Source: Bartonella sp. HY038
GTDB lineage: Bacteria > Pseudomonadota > Alphaproteobacteria > Rhizobiales > Rhizobiaceae
Length of the DNA: 64,000 nucleotides
Direction: 5' to 3'
NCBI RefSeq assembly: GCF_014117425.1
Contig: NZ_CP059725.1
Span: 2,666,001-2,730,000 of the forward strand
Below, piece after piece: positions 59,859 to 64,000 of this stretch. Each line of letters opens with the position of its first letter. The first letter of the stretch is position 1. The translations under genes were made by a program, and so were the position numbers. Below the pieces are notes generated by a model. That model saw only the letters and a program-made list of their open reading frames with translations, searched no databases and was not told the origin of the DNA.

Positions 59859-61397
59859 ATGGGCGTTGTCATTAATTTTTTTGATTACTATAAAAAGCCA
59901 GATATACCATTAGAAGCAACGGCACTGCTTGACATTGGACGCTTTGAACGTCCTTCAATCTATGAATTTTTAAGGTCCTTGCCACAAGGGGCAAGTTTTG
60001 AAGGGGTAGAACTACCTGATTCATTTGCCTTTAATGCTAGTTCCTACCAAGATAGCACAATTATTGATAAGCAAACCTTGGAAGACTATTTACAGCAAGA
60101 AGCCATAGGCATACTGCCTTTTATGCGCCGCGCCGCCCAGCATCCTGATGCTCACAATCTTAACGAATTTTACAACCGTTTGACAATTGATATTCATAGT
60201 CATGATATGCTGTTTCTACTGGTTGATCTTGTCAATGAAGATGATTCAATCGGTATTGACGAATTACGCAGTTTAAGCCTTTGGTTAATTAAAGCCAGTC
60301 CTGATCGTCTTGGCGTTTGCGCGGGCCTATTATTGCTTGGTCTTGCCGAGCCAAAATCATGTGATAAAGAATTTTTAATGCTGCTTGGCAGCCATGAAGC
60401 TTTTACCCTTTTTGCCTTTATTGTGTTGATGGAAATCCATCCAAATGAACAGCATGACTATATTGCATGGGAATTGGCACGTAAAACTCATGGCAAGGGA
60501 CGCCTATTCATTATGGACCGCCTTGTGGGGACCAATAATAATGAAATCCGTCATTGGTTATTATGTGAGGGCTATAAAACTGCATGTTCGCAGCCGATAT
60601 GCGCGTTAAAATGTGCAACCAAATGTGGGCTTGTTCATGCGCTAGAAGCGTTTGAACCTGATGATAAATTGCTGTTGGCAGCGGCTGGAATTTTGGCAGT
60701 GCTTATGCGGCCTGATGAGGATGGTGATTATCTTATAGCCTTTTTCATTCAAGGTACGAAGGCACTTTCTCTATTGTTGGACAGTGCGGCTGATGCGGCG
60801 ATCAAGGATGTCACACTGTTTAAAAATTTGCTCTGCATAAAATCCTTGCTAGAGGAAGAGCATCAAGAAAAATGGCAAAATCTGGAGCGCCTTGGTTGGT
60901 CTTTGGAGTTTCGCCAAAAAACAATCTTAGCGATTAACCATATGGCGCGGCGGCAGGGTTGGAAAGCACAAATTTTACGTAAATTGCAATTTGGTGATGA
61001 CTTAGAGTTTGTAAGCGCTGCTGAAGCCGCACCTTTTTTGCATATTGATGCTTGGCCTTATTATTTTGAACGCCAGCGCACCATACCGCAAATGAACTAT
61101 TGGTCCATTCTTTTTGATACCGATAATGATCAATTTTTTGATGCAGCACTTTTATTAGCCGAAAACCAAATTTTACTTCCATGGCTCAACCAAGAAAACT
61201 TGATTGAAAGCCCAGAATGGTCGCCCTTTATATGTGATTTATTGAAAACTGTATTAGAAAAACTTCATCAGTTCCCAAGACGCGGCGAAAAATGGTTAGA
61301 TCTTGCTTTAATGGCACCCGATAGGCTTTGCCACAACCTTGCAGTGAATATCTTGGCTAAGTGGAAAAACCTAAGCGTTGATACACAAAAATATTAA
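59859..61397 (+). CDS. Uncharacterised 512-residue helical protein
   Basis: No signal peptide or clear transmembrane segment. Rich in Leu, Ala, Asp and Glu, with many amphipathic helices in the pattern LLLAAAGILAVL, SLLLDSAADAA; probably an all-helical HEAT/armadillo-like solenoid. Clustered Cys occur around the middle (SQPICALKCATKCGL). I do not recognise the family. It is followed by two barstar-domain genes in the same direction, so it could be part of the same immunity-like locus, but this is inference. Confidence 0.7.
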   Translation: MGVVINFFDYYKKPDIPLEATALLDIGRFERPSIYEFLRSLPQGASFEGVELPDSFAFNASSYQDSTIIDKQTLEDYLQQEAIGILPFMRRAAQHPDAHNLNEFYNRLTIDIHSHDMLFLLVDLVNEDDSIGIDELRSLSLWLIKASPDRLGVCAGLLLLGLAEPKSCDKEFLMLLGSHEAFTLFAFIVLMEIHPNEQHDYIAWELARKTHGKGRLFIMDRLVGTNNNEIRHWLLCEGYKTACSQPICALKCATKCGLVHALEAFEPDDKLLLAAAGILAVLMRPDEDGDYLIAFFIQGTKALSLLLDSAADAAIKDVTLFKNLLCIKSLLEEEHQEKWQNLERLGWSLEFRQKTILAINHMARRQGWKAQILRKLQFGDDLEFVSAAEAAPFLHIDAWPYYFERQRTIPQMNYWSILFDTDNDQFFDAALLLAENQILLPWLNQENLIESPEWSPFICDLLKTVLEKLHQFPRRGEKWLDLALMAPDRLCHNLAVNILAKWKNLSVDTQKY

Positions 61398-61615
61398 ACT
61401 TCAACACGTAATTTGATGTAAATATTTACAAGGCATTATAAGGCAATATAAGTTTAATGAAATTAAACATTCTATGATTGTTTTAATGTATCAAGTAAAC
61501 AATACGCATCAAGGTGCCGATTATAGTTTTCGCTATCACAATTTTATAATCTGTTTATTATAAATTTTGGCTCTATAGTTGATTTTAAAACTGAAACTAA
61601 GAGAATATATTGGCA

Positions 61616-62320
61616 ATGCCTAACTCGATCGAATATTTTTTATGCGAAGAGGATAGCAAAAAGAAGCTTTTCGCAATGAATGGTCTTACTGAACGCTTTG
61701 ATATTTATGACGATGGATCAAACGGCATTTTGGTTTGCGATGCCCCTTCAAATTATGATTTGCAAAATTTAAGGCCCGAAACATTTTATGAAATTGATTT
61801 TTTCCACCCAAGAGGCAATGATAGGCATAGGCTTTATATTGAATCCTTTGAAAAAATAGGAAACAAATTATTTATAAGCTGCAATATGCGAGCTTTTGGA
61901 ATGTTCACCCTGTTGCGTCAAGTTATAGCTTCACCCATTGAGCGACCGTGGCTTAATATGATTGGCAAACGCAAAAAGCTTTATACGGCGACTTGCCTTT
62001 TTTATAGCGGTATACCAAAAAGAGTTGCAAAAAAGTCAGTAACGATAGAGGGAAAATATATTACTGATTATTATTCATTTTTTTGCGAAATTGGTTACGG
62101 TTTTGCTGGGCGTCTGGGCTATATGGGGCGTTGCTTAGATGGATTAGTTGATTGCTTTTGCGAATGTGAAGGTTATTCTGAAGTTAGCCTAACTTGGCAT
62201 GATTTTGAAACTGCAAAATATTCAATAGAAAATAATTACCCCTATCAAACGGATCGACATGAAATAGTTGATAAAATCGTCGATGCATTATCTTCTCATA
62301 TGACTTTAATTTTAAAATAG
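61616..62320 (+). CDS. Barstar-domain protein, copy 1
   Basis: A 234-residue cytoplasmic protein. The last 100 residues match the barnase inhibitor fold: VTIEGKYITDYYSFFCEIGY, LGYMGRCLDGLVDCFCE, SLTWHDFETAKY, and a final HMTLILK strand. Both acidic residues that contact barnase (Asp35 and Asp39 of barstar, NLDALWD) appear as LDGLVD. The N-terminal 130 residues are a separate beta-rich domain of unknown role, shared with the next gene. Likely neutralises a nuclease toxin, not encoded nearby. ATG at 61616 is preferred to a TTG at 61610. Confidence 0.85.
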   Translation: MPNSIEYFLCEEDSKKKLFAMNGLTERFDIYDDGSNGILVCDAPSNYDLQNLRPETFYEIDFFHPRGNDRHRLYIESFEKIGNKLFISCNMRAFGMFTLLRQVIASPIERPWLNMIGKRKKLYTATCLFYSGIPKRVAKKSVTIEGKYITDYYSFFCEIGYGFAGRLGYMGRCLDGLVDCFCECEGYSEVSLTWHDFETAKYSIENNYPYQTDRHEIVDKIVDALSSHMTLILK

Positions 62321-62356
62321 GCATTTTGCCAAAAATTTAAGATAAAATTGGCTGCC

Positions 62357-63097
62357 ATGCAAAAATATATTCTATGTGATTATGAAACAGAAGCTCCACT
62401 GTTTGAAATGCAAAATTTTATTGAATGCTTCGATATATTTGCCAATAATTTTGAATTTACGTTCTCCTGCGATTATCCCGATCAATCGTGTTTAAGCCGT
62501 TTAAAAAATGGACAAAAATATCTTATTAAAGTCTATGGTTATCAAAAGGAGATTTTCATTGATATTTACATTTTTAGCTTTGAAAAATTCTTCAACAATC
62601 TGGTCATCAATATAAATCTTATTGAAGCAGAAGAATATCAACCCGTGCCAACCAAACCTTATCAATTTGGCGTTTTCGCCCTCATTGATGCATTTTCTAC
62701 CAATGAAGACCACAGACCATGGTTTGGTCTTATTGGCGATAAAAAGCAGCTTTATATTGCTGCTAGCCTTTGTATAACGGGTGTCCAAACAACACCAATC
62801 AAAAATCAAATTATTCTTGAAGGTAAATATATCACTGATTATTTCGCATTTTATTGCGAACTTGGTTATGCCTTATGGGGTAAGTTTGGCTACATGGGAG
62901 GCTGTCTAAATAGCTTTGAAGAATGCTTGCAAGCCCTTAAAAAAAACAAAAAAATTGAATTAATCTGGAAAGATTTTGCACTTTGCCAGCATTCAATGGC
63001 AAATTATGCGGACCACCAAACACCTTATAATGGAGTTGAACTTGCCGATATTGCGGCAAATTATCTGTCGGATTATTTCGATGTAACTTTAGATTAA
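62357..63097 (+). CDS. Barstar-domain protein, copy 2
   Basis: A 246-residue paralogue of the preceding protein: shares LF.M...E.FDI at the N-terminus, RPW...IG.KK.LY.A, GKYITDY..F.CE.GY and GYMG.CL, and ends in FDVTLD. In the inhibitor loop barstar Asp35 and Asp39 are replaced by Asn and Glu (LNSFEEC), so it may target a different nuclease. The frame opens with TTG at 62348; ATG at 62357 is preferred. Confidence 0.85.
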   Translation: MQKYILCDYETEAPLFEMQNFIECFDIFANNFEFTFSCDYPDQSCLSRLKNGQKYLIKVYGYQKEIFIDIYIFSFEKFFNNLVININLIEAEEYQPVPTKPYQFGVFALIDAFSTNEDHRPWFGLIGDKKQLYIAASLCITGVQTTPIKNQIILEGKYITDYFAFYCELGYALWGKFGYMGGCLNSFEECLQALKKNKKIELIWKDFALCQHSMANYADHQTPYNGVELADIAANYLSDYFDVTLD

Positions 63098-63343
63098 TAC
63101 AGTTTCCATCTATCTAACGTCGCAGCTTTTGGTAAAGATTATTATTCCAACCGCAATAATACATTATCCAACCTAGATGAAGCCATTTTAGAACAAATAC
63201 AATATGGGCAAGTTATCTTATCAAGAATAAGCAATTATTTAAAGTTTTCTTCAATAACTGCATTTCAAAAACAAAACGTAAATCACCATAAAATGCTTTT
63301 AGAAGTGCACATAACCAATAGCCCCATGCTAAAATCTCAATAA
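63098..63343 (+). pseudogene. In-frame open remnant after the second barstar gene
   Basis: The frame of the second barstar gene continues for 81 sense codons past its TAA, until TAA at 63341-63343. It reads YSFHLSNVAAFGKDYYSNRN and so on, slightly barstar-like (FG.DYY.N) but without the other motifs. No start codon or ribosome binding site. It is probably the remains of a third immunity gene or of a once longer C-terminus. Confidence 0.4.
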
Positions 63344-63385
63344 AATAATATCCAATAGAGATAAAACACTAAACTATTAATATGC

Positions 63386-63886
63386 TTAAGCATTGCCAAT
63401 TGTTTCAAACATTGCATGGCGCAGCGCGACTTGTGCATCCATCCCATCGCGAGCAACACTCTCACAAGCGACAAAATGTTCTTCACATGCATCAAGCGCT
63501 GTCATTAATAACATCTTCACCTGTGCATCATTGGGATGTAACCCGCCGCTTAACAACAGCGTTTGCCGAAACATAACGGCACGATCTTCTGTCCAATAAT
63601 CAAAATGACCAACCAACATTTTTTCATTGATAATCGACAAAAGATCAATCATTTCACTGCGACGCGATGCGTCAACATTTAAGGTAAAAGAGCAAGCAAG
63701 ATGCAAGGCTTCAAAGTCTTCCATCCATGAAAATGAAACATAATATTCGGCTTTGCTGCCAGTTATGCAAACAGCAATCTCATCTTCGGCTGTGCGCTCG
63801 AAAGACCAGTCATGCCCATATGCAATCTGTTCAATCACATCAACTGGATGTGCCTCACGCTCTTTGGCGTCATGAACAAGTCTCAT
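63386..63886 (-). CDS. YbjN-domain protein
   Basis: A protein of about 166 residues (REAHPVDVIEQIAYGHDWSFERTAEDEI, then TGSKAEYYVSFSWMEDFEALHLACSF) matching the alphaproteobacterial YbjN family (a two-layer alpha/beta fold). Function unknown; in related genomes it precedes proC, which would lie beyond the window end. ATG at 63886 has AGGA before it, so the longer frame from 63916 is not favoured. Confidence 0.88.
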   Translation of the reverse strand: MRLVHDAKEREAHPVDVIEQIAYGHDWSFERTAEDEIAVCITGSKAEYYVSFSWMEDFEALHLACSFTLNVDASRRSEMIDLLSIINEKMLVGHFDYWTEDRAVMFRQTLLLSGGLHPNDAQVKMLLMTALDACEEHFVACESVARDGMDAQVALRHAMFETIGNA

Positions 63887-64000
63887 TTCTTTTCCTATCA
63901 TTCCAAAAATCAGCATTTTAAATGCAAGATCGATATTTAAACTCTTTTGCTTTTTAAAAGAGCAATGCTAGCGTTCAAAACCACGCGCAAAGCCATTAAA

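Noticed and set aside
1..64000. tRNA, rRNA, insertion sequences, prophage
   Set aside because: No cloverleaf, rRNA segment, transposase or phage gene was recognised on reading; a dedicated tRNA and IS search was not possible.

Overview
The window looks like a chromosomal segment of a low-GC (about 40% by eye) alphaproteobacterium of the Rhizobiales/Hyphomicrobiales. This rests on LeuC, TamA/TamB, the SUV3-like helicase next to an S4 protein, the YbjN-family protein, an EnvZ-type kinase with the RTILTR H-box variant, PepSY-linked two-component genes and the rpmF-mtgA-ispA neighbourhood. AT-rich gaps suggest a Bartonella-like or other host-associated lineage, but genus cannot be fixed from the sequence. 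I saw no transposase, phage gene, CRISPR array, rRNA or tRNA.

Layout. 0-4 kb: end of a TauE/SafE-like permease, then modE-modABC (molybdate uptake) with a palindromic ModE-type operator before modE. 3.8-11 kb: S4 protein + SUV3-like helicase, rpmF, mtgA, ispA and an FAD monooxygenase. 11-14.4 kb: two small AT-rich membrane proteins, an APH-family kinase and a zinc alcohol dehydrogenase. 14.5-19.8 kb: a membrane-fusion protein, RbbA-type and ABC-2 efflux operon with a perfect 15-bp inverted repeat upstream. 20-24 kb: EnvZ/OmpR-like pair, MarR regulator, MBL hydrolase, Dps. 25-31.5 kb: yebC, bioY, MarR/HpaR-like regulator, small secreted proteins, a DUF442 protein and leuC. 31.6-36.7 kb: a PepSY/response regulator/histidine kinase operon facing a divergent secreted protein, then an OafA-type acyltransferase with SGNH domain. 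37-41.5 kb: dppBCDF without a binding protein, then a YigZ/IMPACT protein.

41.5-46.4 kb is accessory-looking: two related lipoproteins, a secreted SH3-like gene broken by one TGA codon, and an RTX/beta-roll protein with a type I secretion-like C-terminus. 46.7-59.4 kb returns to core genes: hisC-tyrC, comM, tamA-tamB and a CbpA-type DnaJ protein.

59.4-63.4 kb is the least explained part. A 43-bp nested inverted repeat precedes an unrecognised 512-residue protein, followed by two tandem proteins with a C-terminal barstar domain and an 81-codon in-frame remnant after the second one's stop. No partner nuclease toxin is visible. This immunity-like island and the broken SH3-like gene are my main candidates for something undescribed. 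The window ends with a YbjN-family gene on the minus strand.
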